Shown one piece after another: positions 39,682 to 49,431 of a DNA stretch of 64,000 bases. A program made the position numbers and the translations under genes. Numbering within the stretch: the first letter of the stretch is position 1; every line of letters begins with the position of its first letter. This stretch comes from Nitrospira sp. GTDB taxonomy: Bacteria; Nitrospirota; Nitrospiria; Nitrospirales; Nitrospiraceae. Location: contig VOPR01000016.1 in assembly GCA_009594995.1 (NCBI GenBank), positions 1 through 64,000 of the forward strand. Direction: 5' to 3'. The notes below the pieces were generated by a model. That model saw only the letters and a list, made by a program, of their open reading frames with translations. It had not been told where the DNA came from and searched no databases.

Positions 39682-42600
39682 GTGTATCTGAAGTCATTGG
39701 AAATGCTCGGCTTCAAGTCGTTCGCAGAGGCGAAGATCCAATTTCCGAAGGGCATCACGGCGATCGTGGGTCCGAACGGCAGCGGCAAAAGTAATGTCGT
39801 GGATTCCATCCTCTGGGTGCTGGGCGAGCAAAGCACCAAAACGCTTCGGAGCGAGAAGATGGAAGACGTCATCTTCAACGGGACCGAAGTGCGCAAACCG
39901 CTGGGCTTGGTGGAAGTGTCCCTGGTGATCGGCGGGCTGGGCGAGTTGCGCTTGGATGCGATCTCGGGGCTGCCGAGTCAGTTGAGCGAATACCAGGAAC
40001 TGATGATCACGCGGCGTCTCTATCGCAACGGCGACAGCGAATATCTCATCAACAAAACGCCTTGCAGGCTAAAGGATATTCGCAACGTGCTGATCGAGAC
40101 CAGGGCGGGGTCCAAGGGGCACACCGTCATCGAGCAGGGTCGGATTGAGCAGATCCTGCAGGCTTCGCCGCAGGACCGCCGGGAATTGATTGAGGAAACC
40201 GCCGGCATCGTTCGCTATAAAAAGCAGAAGGCCGAAGCCCTGCGCAAATTGGAGTCTACTCACCAAAACCTCGTGCGGGTGCGCGACATTGTGGCGGAGG
40301 TCAAGAAGCAGCTGAACTCGCTGGAACGCCAGGCTCGCCAGGCCCGGACCTACCAAACCTTGCAGCAAGAGGCTCGGGGGCTTGAGATCGAGCTCTTGTC
40401 CCGCGACTACCGCACCATGCATGCCGACCTGGAATCGGTGGATCGTGAAGCGCGTGAAGTCGAAGCGCTGGAGACCGAGCAGGTCGCCGAGCAGGCGCGG
40501 TTGGATTCGGAGCAGGAGACCATCCGGCTCCGCATGAACGACACCGCCGAGGCGATCTCGCGGGTGCGCGACACGTTGGCCGGCACCGAGCAGCGGCAGT
40601 CGCAGGCCTTGACGGCCGCGGAGGTTGAGCGAAACCGAACTGAACTGTTTGAGCGGCAACGCGTGCAGGCTGCCCAGGAGATGGAACGGTTGGCAGCCGA
40701 TCAGGAACAGGCCCAGGCCGAGATCGAAGAACTTCGCGCGACCTTGCTCCAATTGGACGGTGACATCGTCGAGCAGGAAGCGCAGTTTCAGCAGGCAGAT
40801 GCCGAAGCGAAGGCGCTGGCCGGACATCGAGCTGGAGCCGTCGCCGAAGAGGAGCGTGCACGGAAGGACGTGTTGAATCTCGCCGTCCTCGTCGCAAACA
40901 CGGAACAGAGCCTTGCGCAGATCACGGCGCGCCAACAGGAAACCGCTGCACGGGCGGAGCGGGTCTCGCGCGAGCAGGAACAGATGGTCGCGCAAGTGGC
41001 CGGACTGGATGAGCAGCGTGAATTGCTGGCCGCACAGAGGGAGGAAGCAACTCAACGTATCCAGGGCCTCATGGCGGAACGGCAGGCAGCAATCGAACAC
41101 ATTGAAGGACTGGGCGGGCAGATCACGGGGTTGGATCGCGACATCGTTCGCTTCTCGGAAGAGGTCGCCGGTGTAGAGTCTCGACTGGGCGCACTGCAAG
41201 GCGTCGTGCGGGAAGAAATGGGGTATGGCCGGGAAGGGGAAGAGGAAGGTACCGCGCTGAAAACCTGCGACGGCGTGCGAGAGGCACTTGCGGAGTGGCT
41301 TGTGATTCCTCCAGGGCTCGATCGCGCGGTGGAAACGATTCTGGGCGAGCGTGTGCGTGGGTGGCTGGTTGATGAGCCTTCGGCCGCGAGCCGCGCGGTC
41401 GAGTTTTTGAAGGGCAAGGACCTCGGCCGTGGAGCCTTTATCCCACAGCAGATACGATGGGCCGCTGACCAGGTGGCGGGTGATGCCTCGGCCTCCTGGT
41501 GGCCGGCGCTGAATGGGCAACCGGGAGTCGTCGGTCGCGCGACGGATCTGATTCGTGCCGAAGGGGCGTCGGCCTCCACGTTGAATTATCTCTTCGACGG
41601 AATTGTCATCGTGGAATCCCTGGCTGTCGCCCTGCAACTCTGGGAGCAGCATCAATGGGCGGCTCCGGCAGGGCCAACCTACGTGACGTTATCCGGCGAG
41701 ACGCTGGATGCGGCAGGCGTGATGACCGGTGGCGGCACCAGTGCCGGTGCCGGACTGTTGCAGCGTCGGCGTGAAGTCCTGGAGCTGGAGGCGCGACGGA
41801 CCGAGGCGGTGCAGGCGCTGGAGCTGGCCAGGGTTGCGCGCGAAGAGGCGGCGGCTGCGCTGGGCCTAGGTCGTGAGGACGAACAGCGCCTCGGCAGAGC
41901 CATCCGCGAAGCGGAGATGTTGGAGTTGTCGCTGCAGAAGGATGATGCAGGCGTGGAGCGCCAGCGCGGAGAATTGCACCGGCGCATGGACGTGTTGGGG
42001 GAAGAACTGCAGCGGAGCTTGGCTGAACAGGCGCGGCTTCAGGAGCAGTTCCAGTCCAGCCAAGCGCAGCTGGAGCAATGGGTGGGGGAAAAGGTCGGAC
42101 AGGAAAGCGGGTTGCTTCAGGTACGGGAACGGCTGGTCGTCATTGAGAGCCAGGGGCTTGCGATTCAGCAACGATTGACGGAAGTCCGCCTCTCCCTGGA
42201 AAGCATGCGCGGCCGGAGGGAGCATGCCACCGGAGACATTGCGCGGTTTACACAACGGCTGGATGCGGCGCAGCGGCGTGCAACCGATCTCGAAGAGCAG
42301 GTGGCCGGGTTGGTGCAGGCCACGGAGAGCAGCCGGGAGGAGCAGACCAGGCAGGAGGCGCTGTGCCGGGAGTTAGGCGCCGAAGTTGACGGGATCAAGG
42401 CGGAGTTGGTGGCTGCTCAGGAGCGCCAGGCCCAGGAAATGAGCGGGTTGCATGCGGTGGAGGAAACCCTCTCCACCGTGCGGCAAAGTCTGTCGGCGCT
42501 GCATGATCGCCGGATGACGGCCGAGGTGCGGAAGGCCGAAGTGAAGGCGCATCTATCCACCATCGAGAGCACGCTGGCGGGTACGTATCAAATCGATCCG

Positions 42601-43365
42601 GCCACGCTACTCATGGCACCGGCGGATGATCAGCCGGTACCCGAGGGCGAAGAACCGGCGGCGCCCGTTTCCCTGCTGGAAACGCCTCAGTTGCGGGAGC
42701 AGATTCAAAAGATCCGCGAGCGGCTGGACCGTATGGGCGCGATCAACCTGGCGGCGATCGACGAACATCGTGAATTGGAAGAACGTTATCAGTTTCTGAC
42801 GACGCAGGAGCAGGACCTCTCGACGTCCATCGCCTCTCTCAAGGAAATCATTCAGCGCATCAACCGGACGACGAAAGACATGTTCGTGGAGACCTTCAAC
42901 GAACTGCAGCAGAAGTTCCGGGATGTCTTCGCTCAATTCTTTCCCGGTGGCCGCGCCGAGTTGCAATTGGTCGAGGAGCCGCTGGAAGAAGGGGTGGAGG
43001 ACAATGGCGCCCGCGAGCCCGGTGTGGAGATCGTGGCGCAGCCGCCGGGGAAACGTTTGAAGAGCATTACCATGTTGTCCGGCGGAGAAAAGACCCTGAC
43101 CGCGATGGCGCTGCTCATCGCCAGCTTCCTGATCCGCCCGACGCCGTTCTGTATCCTGGACGAAATCGACGCGCCGCTCGACGAAGAAAATATCGGGCGC
43201 TTCACGAGCGTGTTGCGCAGTTTGTCGTCGACCGCCCAGTTCATGGTCATCACGCACAACAAGCGGACGATGGCGATGGCGGATTCGCTTTTCGGGGTGA
43301 CGATGGAAGAGCCCGGCGTGTCGACCTTGATCTCGGTCAAGCTCGGCGATCTCCAGCCGGCCTAA
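39682..43365 (+). CDS. smc: Chromosome segregation protein SMC
   Basis: SMC is the condensin ATPase that organises and segregates the chromosome. Residue numbers refer to the 1227-aa form. The N-terminal domain has Walker A GPNGSGKS (30-37), followed by long coiled coils, a central hinge (about residues 510-690) and a second coiled coil. The C-terminal half has the signature [14 protein letters not shown] (about 1132) and Walker [11 protein letters not shown] (about 1156-1165). GTG 39682 is chosen because GGAGG (39671-39675) lies 6 nt upstream. No scpA or scpB gene is adjacent. Confidence 0.94.
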   Translation: MYLKSLEMLGFKSFAEAKIQFPKGITAIVGPNGSGKSNVVDSILWVLGEQSTKTLRSEKMEDVIFNGTEVRKPLGLVEVSLVIGGLGELRLDAISGLPSQLSEYQELMITRRLYRNGDSEYLINKTPCRLKDIRNVLIETRAGSKGHTVIEQGRIEQILQASPQDRRELIEETAGIVRYKKQKAEALRKLESTHQNLVRVRDIVAEVKKQLNSLERQARQARTYQTLQQEARGLEIELLSRDYRTMHADLESVDREAREVEALETEQVAEQARLDSEQETIRLRMNDTAEAISRVRDTLAGTEQRQSQALTAAEVERNRTELFERQRVQAAQEMERLAADQEQAQAEIEELRATLLQLDGDIVEQEAQFQQADAEAKALAGHRAGAVAEEERARKDVLNLAVLVANTEQSLAQITARQQETAARAERVSREQEQMVAQVAGLDEQRELLAAQREEATQRIQGLMAERQAAIEHIEGLGGQITGLDRDIVRFSEEVAGVESRLGALQGVVREEMGYGREGEEEGTALKTCDGVREALAEWLVIPPGLDRAVETILGERVRGWLVDEPSAASRAVEFLKGKDLGRGAFIPQQIRWAADQVAGDASASWWPALNGQPGVVGRATDLIRAEGASASTLNYLFDGIVIVESLAVALQLWEQHQWAAPAGPTYVTLSGETLDAAGVMTGGGTSAGAGLLQRRREVLELEARRTEAVQALELARVAREEAAAALGLGREDEQRLGRAIREAEMLELSLQKDDAGVERQRGELHRRMDVLGEELQRSLAEQARLQEQFQSSQAQLEQWVGEKVGQESGLLQVRERLVVIESQGLAIQQRLTEVRLSLESMRGRREHATGDIARFTQRLDAAQRRATDLEEQVAGLVQATESSREEQTRQEALCRELGAEVDGIKAELVAAQERQAQEMSGLHAVEETLSTVRQSLSALHDRRMTAEVRKAEVKAHLSTIESTLAGTYQIDPATLLMAPADDQPVPEGEEPAAPVSLLETPQLREQIQKIRERLDRMGAINLAAIDEHRELEERYQFLTTQEQDLSTSIASLKEIIQRINRTTKDMFVETFNELQQKFRDVFAQFFPGGRAELQLVEEPLEEGVEDNGAREPGVEIVAQPPGKRLKSITMLSGGEKTLTAMALLIASFLIRPTPFCILDEIDAPLDEENIGRFTSVLRSLSSTAQFMVITHNKRTMAMADSLFGVTMEEPGVSTLISVKLGDLQPA

Positions 43366-43446
43366 TCGAGGAAACGCGCGAGCCGAACGGGTGCGTAGTC
43401 TTCAGTTCCTGCGGGCACTTAGGATCCATGGAAGGGGCTGCTTCCC

Positions 43447-43475
43447 TTGACTGGCCCAAAGCAGTTTGTTATACA
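43447..43475 (+). promoter_or_regulatory. Sigma70-type promoter for the hopanoid genes
   Basis: TTGACT (43447-43452) and TATACA (43470-43475) are spaced by 17 bp, both close to consensus. They lie between smc and shc, and would give a leader of about 50 nt to ATG 43533 or about 108 nt to ATG 43590. Confidence 0.6.
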
Positions 43476-43532
43476 GTCCTGCTAATGGTTATAACTGGTA
43501 CTGTGCGGTTTCATGTGATCGCAGCTTGATTG

Positions 43533-45764
43533 ATGGAACCGTCTCGAATATCGATCCCGCCGTCTTTGTCGGATTCACGGCAACACGCTATGCGACTTCT
43601 CAAGAACCTGTTCAATCGTCTGTCCGATAGCCTCTTGGTGTCGGTGCCCAGTCGAATCAGGGCGGCGCGCGACTTCGCGTCCGCTCCGGTATTGCGATTG
43701 GTCTCCAACAAACCTGACGCTCCGGTCGGGGACAGTGCGGCGAAACGGGCTCCTTCCCATTCGATCGGCCAACTGGAAGCCTTGGAAGAGGCGCTCCGGA
43801 AAAGTCAGGCCTGGTTTCTGGCGAGGCAGGATGCGTCTGAAGGATACTGGGTTGCCGAACTGGAAGCCGATACGACGCTGAGCTCCGAATACTTGATGTT
43901 GCGCCGGTTCATGAATTGCGTCGATCCCGAGCGCGAGCGCAAGGTGATCCGCTATTTGAAATCCGCGCAGCTTCCCTGCGGAGGCTGGCCGATTTACCAC
44001 GGAGGCCCCGCGGATATCAGCGCCTCTGTGAAGGCCTACTTTGCCTTGAAGCTCTCCGGCGTGTCCGCGGATGAGCCGTTCATGGTGAATGCTAGAACCT
44101 GTATCCTCGACAAGGGCGGGGTGGTGGCGGCTAACGTCTTCACGAAAATCGCCTTGGCTCTCTTCGGGCAGTACGATTGGCGCGGCGTCCCCAGCATGCC
44201 TCCCGAAATCATGCTGTTGCCGAAGCGGTTCTATTTCAGCATCTACGCCATTTCCTACTGGTCGCGCGCGGTGCTGATTCCCCTCTTGATCATTTTCGCG
44301 AAACGACCGCAGTGTTATGTGCCGCCGGAGCAGGGCATAGACGAGTTGTACACGGAGCCCCCGGCGCAGATTGACTATGGCACGGTGCCGCCCTTCAAGA
44401 AGGACCGGACCTGGTTTACCGCCCGAAACTTTTTCATCAATCTTGATGCGTTGCTCAAGATCTACGATCGCTCGCCGGTGGAATGGGTTCGGCAGAAGGC
44501 GCTGAAGTGCGCCGAGAACTGGATGCTCGATCACATGAAGGGAAGCGGAGGCCTCGGCGCGATTTATCCCGCCATGGCCAACTCCGTCATGGCTCTGCAT
44601 TGCCTCGGGTATAAGAACGACGATCACTTGCTGGCGAAGGCGATGCGGGAGATCGAAGAGCTCGAGATTCACGACACCGTGATGGACAACGGGCAATGTG
44701 TCGATGCCCTGCATCTGCAGCCTTGCCATTCTCCGATCTGGGACACGGCGTTGCTCATCAATGCGCTCTCCGAGGCAGGAATGCCGCAGGACCATCCGGC
44801 GTTACAAAAAGCGGCCAGCTGGTTGCTGTCCAAACAAACGAAGACTGTCGGCGATTGGATTATTTCCTCGCCCGGAGCAGAGCCGGGTGGCTGGTACTTC
44901 CAATTCGAAAATGAGTTGTTCCCGGATGTCGACGATTCGGCGGTGGTGCTGATGGCCCTGACCAAAGTGCGACTTCCGGATGAAGAGCAGCAGCGGCTGG
45001 CGATTCGTCGCGGATGCCGCTGGGTGACCGCTATGCAGGGGTCGGACGGCGGCTGGGGCGCCTACGACGTTGACAACAACCGGATCGTGTTCAACTACAT
45101 TCCCTTTGCCGATCACCGTGCCCTGCTGGATCCCAGCACGGCCGACTTGGCCGGTCGATGCCTCGAAATGCTCGCGAGCCTGGGGTATGACTGGACGCAC
45201 CCCTCGGTGGCCTCCGCCCTGGCCTTCGTGAAAAACGATCAGGAGCACGACGGCAGCTGGTATGGTCGCTGGGGAGTGAACTATATTTACGGCACCTGGT
45301 CGGTTCTGTCCGGGCTGCGCGCCATCGGTGAAGACCTCTCGTCGCCCTATATCCGCCGGGCGGTCAGCTGGGTCGAATCGAAACAGAATCCTGACGGCGG
45401 GTGGGGCGAATCCTGCCTGTCCTATGCCGATGTCGCGGAAAGCGGCCGTGGCGAGAGTACCCCCTCGCAAACCGCCTGGGCGCTGTTGGCCCTCATGGCA
45501 GGCGGCGTGACTGACTCGTTCAGCCTGGCCAGGGGCATCCATTACCTCATTCGGAATCAGCGGAAGGATGGGTCATGGGAAGAGGTACGCCATACCGGAA
45601 CCGGTTTCCCTCGCGTGTTCTATCTTCGTTATCATTGGTATTGCCAATACTTCCCCCTCTGGGCGCTGGCCATGTACCGCAATCTGAAGACTCGTGGAAC
45701 GACGAGGGCGGATGAATTGCGCCAGCTGGCCTATCAATCAGGACAGTTCCGGTCGCCACGCTGA
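43533..45764 (+). CDS. shc: Squalene-hopene cyclase
   Basis: This monotopic membrane enzyme cyclises squalene to hopene and hopanol, the first committed step of hopanoid synthesis. The catalytic acid motif DVDD (FPDVDDSAVV) lies at about residues 465-468, and several QW repeats are visible (AMQGSDGGWGAYD, ESKQNPDGGWGES). The length of 743 aa from ATG 43533, or 724 aa from ATG 43590, exceeds the usual 630-720 because of an N-terminal extension of about 90 residues. Neither start has a clear Shine-Dalgarno. It is followed 54 bp later by hpnG. Confidence 0.93.
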   Translation: MEPSRISIPPSLSDSRQHAMRLLKNLFNRLSDSLLVSVPSRIRAARDFASAPVLRLVSNKPDAPVGDSAAKRAPSHSIGQLEALEEALRKSQAWFLARQDASEGYWVAELEADTTLSSEYLMLRRFMNCVDPERERKVIRYLKSAQLPCGGWPIYHGGPADISASVKAYFALKLSGVSADEPFMVNARTCILDKGGVVAANVFTKIALALFGQYDWRGVPSMPPEIMLLPKRFYFSIYAISYWSRAVLIPLLIIFAKRPQCYVPPEQGIDELYTEPPAQIDYGTVPPFKKDRTWFTARNFFINLDALLKIYDRSPVEWVRQKALKCAENWMLDHMKGSGGLGAIYPAMANSVMALHCLGYKNDDHLLAKAMREIEELEIHDTVMDNGQCVDALHLQPCHSPIWDTALLINALSEAGMPQDHPALQKAASWLLSKQTKTVGDWIISSPGAEPGGWYFQFENELFPDVDDSAVVLMALTKVRLPDEEQQRLAIRRGCRWVTAMQGSDGGWGAYDVDNNRIVFNYIPFADHRALLDPSTADLAGRCLEMLASLGYDWTHPSVASALAFVKNDQEHDGSWYGRWGVNYIYGTWSVLSGLRAIGEDLSSPYIRRAVSWVESKQNPDGGWGESCLSYADVAESGRGESTPSQTAWALLALMAGGVTDSFSLARGIHYLIRNQRKDGSWEEVRHTGTGFPRVFYLRYHWYCQYFPLWALAMYRNLKTRGTTRADELRQLAYQSGQFRSPR

Positions 45765-45818
45765 CCGTGGGTGTTCATCGAACCCACCTCTTCTTGTCAT
45801 CATTCCCCGGGAGCCGCT

Positions 45819-46574
45819 GTGACCGCGATCGGAGTCTTCGTAGCGACTCGATGGGAGCTCGACGCGGTGCGTCGTGCGTTCGGGACAACCGAGGCGCGGG
45901 TCGTCGACGGAATTCGCTGTCTGGTCGCGCGGCAGGCGCAGGCGGAATGGTGGATCATTCCCATGGGAGTCGGGCCTGAGCGGGCGGCTGCCACTGCGAG
46001 ACGCATGCTCGCCGCGCAGCCATTCACTGCCGTATGGTCCACTGGATTTGCCTGTGCTCTGGGCTCTGCCCGCATCGGCGATGTTTTGATCGGCACGCAG
46101 GTCACCATGGAGGACGGCCAGTCGACAGGGCGGCCGGTGTCCTGTGCTCAGACGCTGGTCGATTGGATGAGGCAGGCCGTAGAGGCGCAGGGGCTTTCGA
46201 TGCAGGCCGGTGGGTTCGTGACAGTTCCGCGAGTGCTTTGTCGGGCAGAAGAGAAACGAGAGATGGCCGCACAAGCAGGAGGCATAGGTCTCGATATGGA
46301 GAGCGCAGCCTTGGGGCTCGTGGCTTCGGAGCACCGGATTCCGTTTGCGATTGTGCGTACGGTTTCGGATCTGGTGGATGAGAGTCTGCCGCTTGACTTC
46401 AACCTGTTTCTCAGGCCATCTGGATGGGCGAAGGGCGTGGTCGCATGCCTCACGCATCCGACGAGCCTCATCGGCCTCAACCGATTGCGGGTGCAAAGCC
46501 GGATCGCAGGGGCGCAGCTGACGGCCTTGTATCGTGCTTGTGCCGACCGGGCTCTGCGCGAAGGGTTTGCCTGA
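45819..46574 (+). CDS. hpnG: Hopanoid-associated nucleosidase/phosphorylase HpnG
   Basis: The 251-aa protein resembles the MTA/SAH nucleosidase-phosphorylase fold: IGVFVATRWELDAV at the start, WIIPMGVGPERAAATARRML, WSTGFACALGSARIGDVLIG and the late GIGLDMESAALGLVA motif (active-site Met-Glu). In hopanoid producers this enzyme releases adenine from adenosylhopane to give ribosylhopane. GTG 45819 has GGGAG 5 nt upstream; an earlier GTG at 45771 would add 16 residues. Its position right after shc strongly supports the hopanoid role. Confidence 0.85.
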   Translation: MTAIGVFVATRWELDAVRRAFGTTEARVVDGIRCLVARQAQAEWWIIPMGVGPERAAATARRMLAAQPFTAVWSTGFACALGSARIGDVLIGTQVTMEDGQSTGRPVSCAQTLVDWMRQAVEAQGLSMQAGGFVTVPRVLCRAEEKREMAAQAGGIGLDMESAALGLVASEHRIPFAIVRTVSDLVDESLPLDFNLFLRPSGWAKGVVACLTHPTSLIGLNRLRVQSRIAGAQLTALYRACADRALREGFA

Positions 46575-46628
46575 CCGAGGACGACGCAGGACACGTCTCT
46601 TGGATCGAGAGGCGAGAGGAGGAGTGGC

Positions 46629-47396
46629 GTGGAAGGGATTGCTCGCATCGGACGGTACACGATCGACCTGACGGAACAGATGGGGCGGATGATGATGTTC
46701 GTCCTGTCGTCCTTTGCCTGGTTGACCCGTCCGCCGTTCAGGGTCTACCAGATCGTCAAGCAACTGAATTTTATCGGTTACAAGTCCACCTTCGTGGTTG
46801 TCCTCACGGCCGTCTTTACCGGCATGGTCCTGGCGCTTCAAGGGCATTACACGTTGAGGAAATTCGGCTCGGAAGCCGTGCTCGGCTCCGCTGTGGCGCT
46901 CAGCATCATTCGGGAATTAGGGCCGGTGCTCGCGGCGTTGATGGTGACGGCCCGCGCCGGCTCTGCCATGACGGCTGAGATCGGCATCATGCGGATTACC
47001 GAACAAATCGATGCCTTGGACACGATGGCGGTGAATCCGCTGCAATATCTGATCGGTCCCAAGCTTGTGGCCAGCTTAATCGCCGTGCCGCTGTTGGTCG
47101 CCTTGTTCGACGTGGTTGGCATATACGGCGGGTATGTCGTCGGCGTGCAGTTACTGAACGGCAATGAGGGCGCCTACTGGAGCTCGATTGAATCGGCGGT
47201 GGAATGGAAGGATGTCTACGGAGGCATTCTCAAATCGATCAGCTTCGGCCTGTTGATCAGTTGGGTCTGCTGCTATAAGGGATTTCATACCAAACACAGC
47301 GCCGAAGGGTTGGGAACCGCAACCACCGAAGCCGTGGTGCTCTCGGCGGTCTTGATTCTGGTGTGGGACTATTTCCTGACCTCGGTACTGCTGTAA
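46629..47396 (+). CDS. mlaE: Mla-type ABC transporter permease (MlaE)
   Basis: The 255-aa permease has the MlaE/YrbE pattern with about five hydrophobic segments, including FVVVLTAVFTGMVLALQGHY, SIIRELGPVLAALMVTARAGSA and EIGIMRITEQIDALDTMAVNP. With MlaF it moves lipids between inner membrane and periplasmic carriers. It starts with GTG after GAGGAG. It begins a six-gene run: mlaE, mlaF, mlaD, mlaC, Omp85-like barrel and DUF3187 protein. mlaB-like STAS genes and mlaA are absent here. Confidence 0.92.
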   Translation: MEGIARIGRYTIDLTEQMGRMMMFVLSSFAWLTRPPFRVYQIVKQLNFIGYKSTFVVVLTAVFTGMVLALQGHYTLRKFGSEAVLGSAVALSIIRELGPVLAALMVTARAGSAMTAEIGIMRITEQIDALDTMAVNPLQYLIGPKLVASLIAVPLLVALFDVVGIYGGYVVGVQLLNGNEGAYWSSIESAVEWKDVYGGILKSISFGLLISWVCCYKGFHTKHSAEGLGTATTEAVVLSAVLILVWDYFLTSVLL

Positions 47397-47479
47397 AGCC
47401 CTCAAGCCTGAGGGGTGAAGCGCCTGAGGCGAGCGGGAGTGGGACGGCAGGGGGCGGGATGTGGCCCCGATGAGGAACT

Positions 47480-48241
47480 ATGATCAAGCTGGTCGGTGTG
47501 GAAAAAACCCTGGGGAAGCAGCCGGTACTGCGCGGCGTTGACCTGACGATTCCCACGGGAAAACTGACGACGATTATCGGACGTAGCGGTGAAGGCAAGA
47601 GTGTGCTGTTGAAGCACATCATCGGCCTGATGCAGCCGGATCGAGGCGAAGTCTGGATCGACGGGACGGACATCGCCCGTCTCAAAGGGCAGGCGCTCAA
47701 CGAGGTTCGCAAAAAATTCGCGATGCTGTTCCAGGGCGCCGCGCTGTTCGATTCGATGACGGTATTTGAAAATGTTGCCTTCCCCTTGCGGGAAAAACTC
47801 CGGTTGAAGGGCGACGTCGTCACCAGGCGGGTTGAGGAGAAGCTGGAGCAGGTCGGGTTAAAGGGCATGGGACATAAGTTTCCCGCTGAACTGAGCGGCG
47901 GCATGCGCAAACGCGCCGGGCTGGCACGTGCGCTGGTGATGGAGCCGGAAATCATTCTGTTCGATGAGCCGACCACGGGCCTTGACCCACTGATGGCCAA
48001 GGCCATTCACGACCTTATCGTGGCGATGCAGCAGCAATTCCGGTTCACCGCCGTCATGGTCAGCCATGAGATCCCTGAAATTTTTGGTATATCCGACTAC
48101 GTGGCGATGTTGAAGAACGGCCGGATCGCCGAGATGGCGCCATCGAGCGAGTTTGTGAAAACGACGGATGAAGAGATTCGGGAGTTCATTTTTGTTGGAG
48201 GCACCGTCACGGCAAAGGGGCTGCCCACCGCATCCCTCTGA
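47480..48241 (+). CDS. mlaF: Mla-type ABC transporter ATP-binding protein (MlaF)
   Basis: The 253-aa ATPase has Walker A GRSGEGKSVLLKHI (about residue 35), the Q-loop FQGAALFDSM, signature LSGGMRKRAGLARAL and Walker B ILFDEPTTGLDP. GRSGEGKS and SGGMRKRA are typical of MlaF and resemble TtgA-like ABC families. GAGGAACT precedes the ATG. A small CCCTCA/TGAGGG hairpin lies in the 83-bp gap after mlaE. Confidence 0.92.
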   Translation: MIKLVGVEKTLGKQPVLRGVDLTIPTGKLTTIIGRSGEGKSVLLKHIIGLMQPDRGEVWIDGTDIARLKGQALNEVRKKFAMLFQGAALFDSMTVFENVAFPLREKLRLKGDVVTRRVEEKLEQVGLKGMGHKFPAELSGGMRKRAGLARALVMEPEIILFDEPTTGLDPLMAKAIHDLIVAMQQQFRFTAVMVSHEIPEIFGISDYVAMLKNGRIAEMAPSSEFVKTTDEEIREFIFVGGTVTAKGLPTASL

Positions 48242-48252
48242 TAGGAGACGTT

Positions 48253-48696
48253 ATGGAACGTGCAAAGCTGGAACTGATGGTCGGAGTCTTCGTGCTCGTC
48301 GGGCTTGCCTGTCTGGGCTATTTGTCCATTAAGCTGGGAAAGCTGGAAGTCATCGGTGGGCACAATTACGCCGTCGAGGCGGAGTTTACGTCTGCGTCGG
48401 GACTCAAGCCCGGCGCATCGGTGGAAATCGCCGGAGTCGAGGTCGGCCGCGTTCGGCACATTGGCTTGAGCAGCGACCGGGCCCTGGTCGCCCTGGCAAT
48501 TCAGGACGGCGTCAAGCTGTATTCGGACACGATTGCCTCAATCAAGACCCGCGGAATCATCGGTGATAAGTATCTCGCGCTCTCCGTGGGCGGCGGCGGC
48601 GACGTGTTGAAGCCCGGCGATAAGATTCGTGACACCGAGGCCGGACTTGATCTGGAAGAATTGGTTAGCCAGTATGTACATGGCAAGGTCAACTAG
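48253..48696 (+). CDS. mlaD: MCE-domain periplasmic lipid-binding protein MlaD
   Basis: The 147-aa protein has one N-terminal membrane helix (LMVGVFVLVGLACLGYLSI) and one MCE domain (FTSASGLKPGASVEIAGVEVGRVRHI; TRGIIGDKYLALSVGG). In the Mla system it assembles as a hexameric ring that binds the permease. It is 11 bp after mlaF, preceded by GGAGAC. The length is slightly short compared with E. coli MlaD (183 aa), the C-terminal tail being reduced. Confidence 0.9.
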   Translation: MERAKLELMVGVFVLVGLACLGYLSIKLGKLEVIGGHNYAVEAEFTSASGLKPGASVEIAGVEVGRVRHIGLSSDRALVALAIQDGVKLYSDTIASIKTRGIIGDKYLALSVGGGGDVLKPGDKIRDTEAGLDLEELVSQYVHGKVN

Positions 48697-48784
48697 TCTC
48701 ACCGCGTCACGCGTCACAGGGATGGCCATGCGTGAAAAAATCCGGGGAGGCGAGGGGATCACCACTCACAGGAGAGGTGTCGAT

Positions 48785-49399
48785 ATGTATGTCAGACAAT
48801 GGATAGTCGTAGGGATGGTCTTGGCCCTGCAGCTGTGCGTCGGTGGGCTGTCGTCCGCCCTGGCCGGGCCGGCGACCGAGTCGATCAGGGGCACGGTCGA
48901 TGAAGTACTCAGGATATTGAACGATAAGGAGCTGAAGGCGCCCGCCCGACAAGAAGATCGCCGGCAGCGTTTGGAGAAAGTGGTGGCGGCGCGATTCGAC
49001 TATTCCGAAATGTCCCGGCGGTCGTTGGGGGCGCAGTGGAATCAATTATCGGATAAGGAGAAGCAGGAATTTATTGACCTGTTTCGAACCCTGCTGACCA
49101 ACACCTATGCCGATCGGGTCGAGACGTACTCCGGCGAAGGGGTGCAGTATCTCAATGAGCGCACGGAAAAAGAATATGCGGAAGTGCGCACCAAGGTGCT
49201 GTCCGGCAAGACCGAAATCCCCATGGATTACCGGTTGCTGAATAAAAGTAACGACTGGCATGTCTATGACGTCGTGGTCGATGGCGTCAGTCTGGTGAAC
49301 AATTACCGCGGACAATTTACGAAGATCCTCCACACCTCCTCGTATTCCGACCTCGTTGACCAACTCCGCAAGAAATCCGACAAGATCAAAGCTCCGTAG
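48785..49399 (+). CDS. mlaC: Periplasmic phospholipid-carrier protein MlaC
   Basis: This 204-aa protein is a Tol-pal/Ttg2D-like lipid shuttle. It has a signal peptide (YVRQWIVVGMVLALQLCVG, then SSALAG cleavage region) and the Ttg2 domain, with RFDYSEMSRRSLGAQWNQLSDKE and YRGQFTKIL near the C-terminus. ATG 48785 has AGGAGAGG about 8 nt upstream; the longer frame overlaps mlaD and lacks a signal. It carries lipids between MlaD and the outer membrane partner. Confidence 0.88.
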   Translation: MYVRQWIVVGMVLALQLCVGGLSSALAGPATESIRGTVDEVLRILNDKELKAPARQEDRRQRLEKVVAARFDYSEMSRRSLGAQWNQLSDKEKQEFIDLFRTLLTNTYADRVETYSGEGVQYLNERTEKEYAEVRTKVLSGKTEIPMDYRLLNKSNDWHVYDVVVDGVSLVNNYRGQFTKILHTSSYSDLVDQLRKKSDKIKAP

Positions 49400-49431
49400 T
49401 ACGTAGGGAGCGACCAATTCCGGCGAGCGCC

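Noticed and set aside
40069-41655. 528-codon minus-strand frame opposite smc
   Set aside because: SMC on the plus strand is unambiguous; long antisense frames are common in GC-rich coding DNA with biased third positions.
43575-44795. 406-codon minus-strand frame opposite shc
   Set aside because: It mirrors the squalene-hopene cyclase gene, which carries the DVDD and QW motifs.
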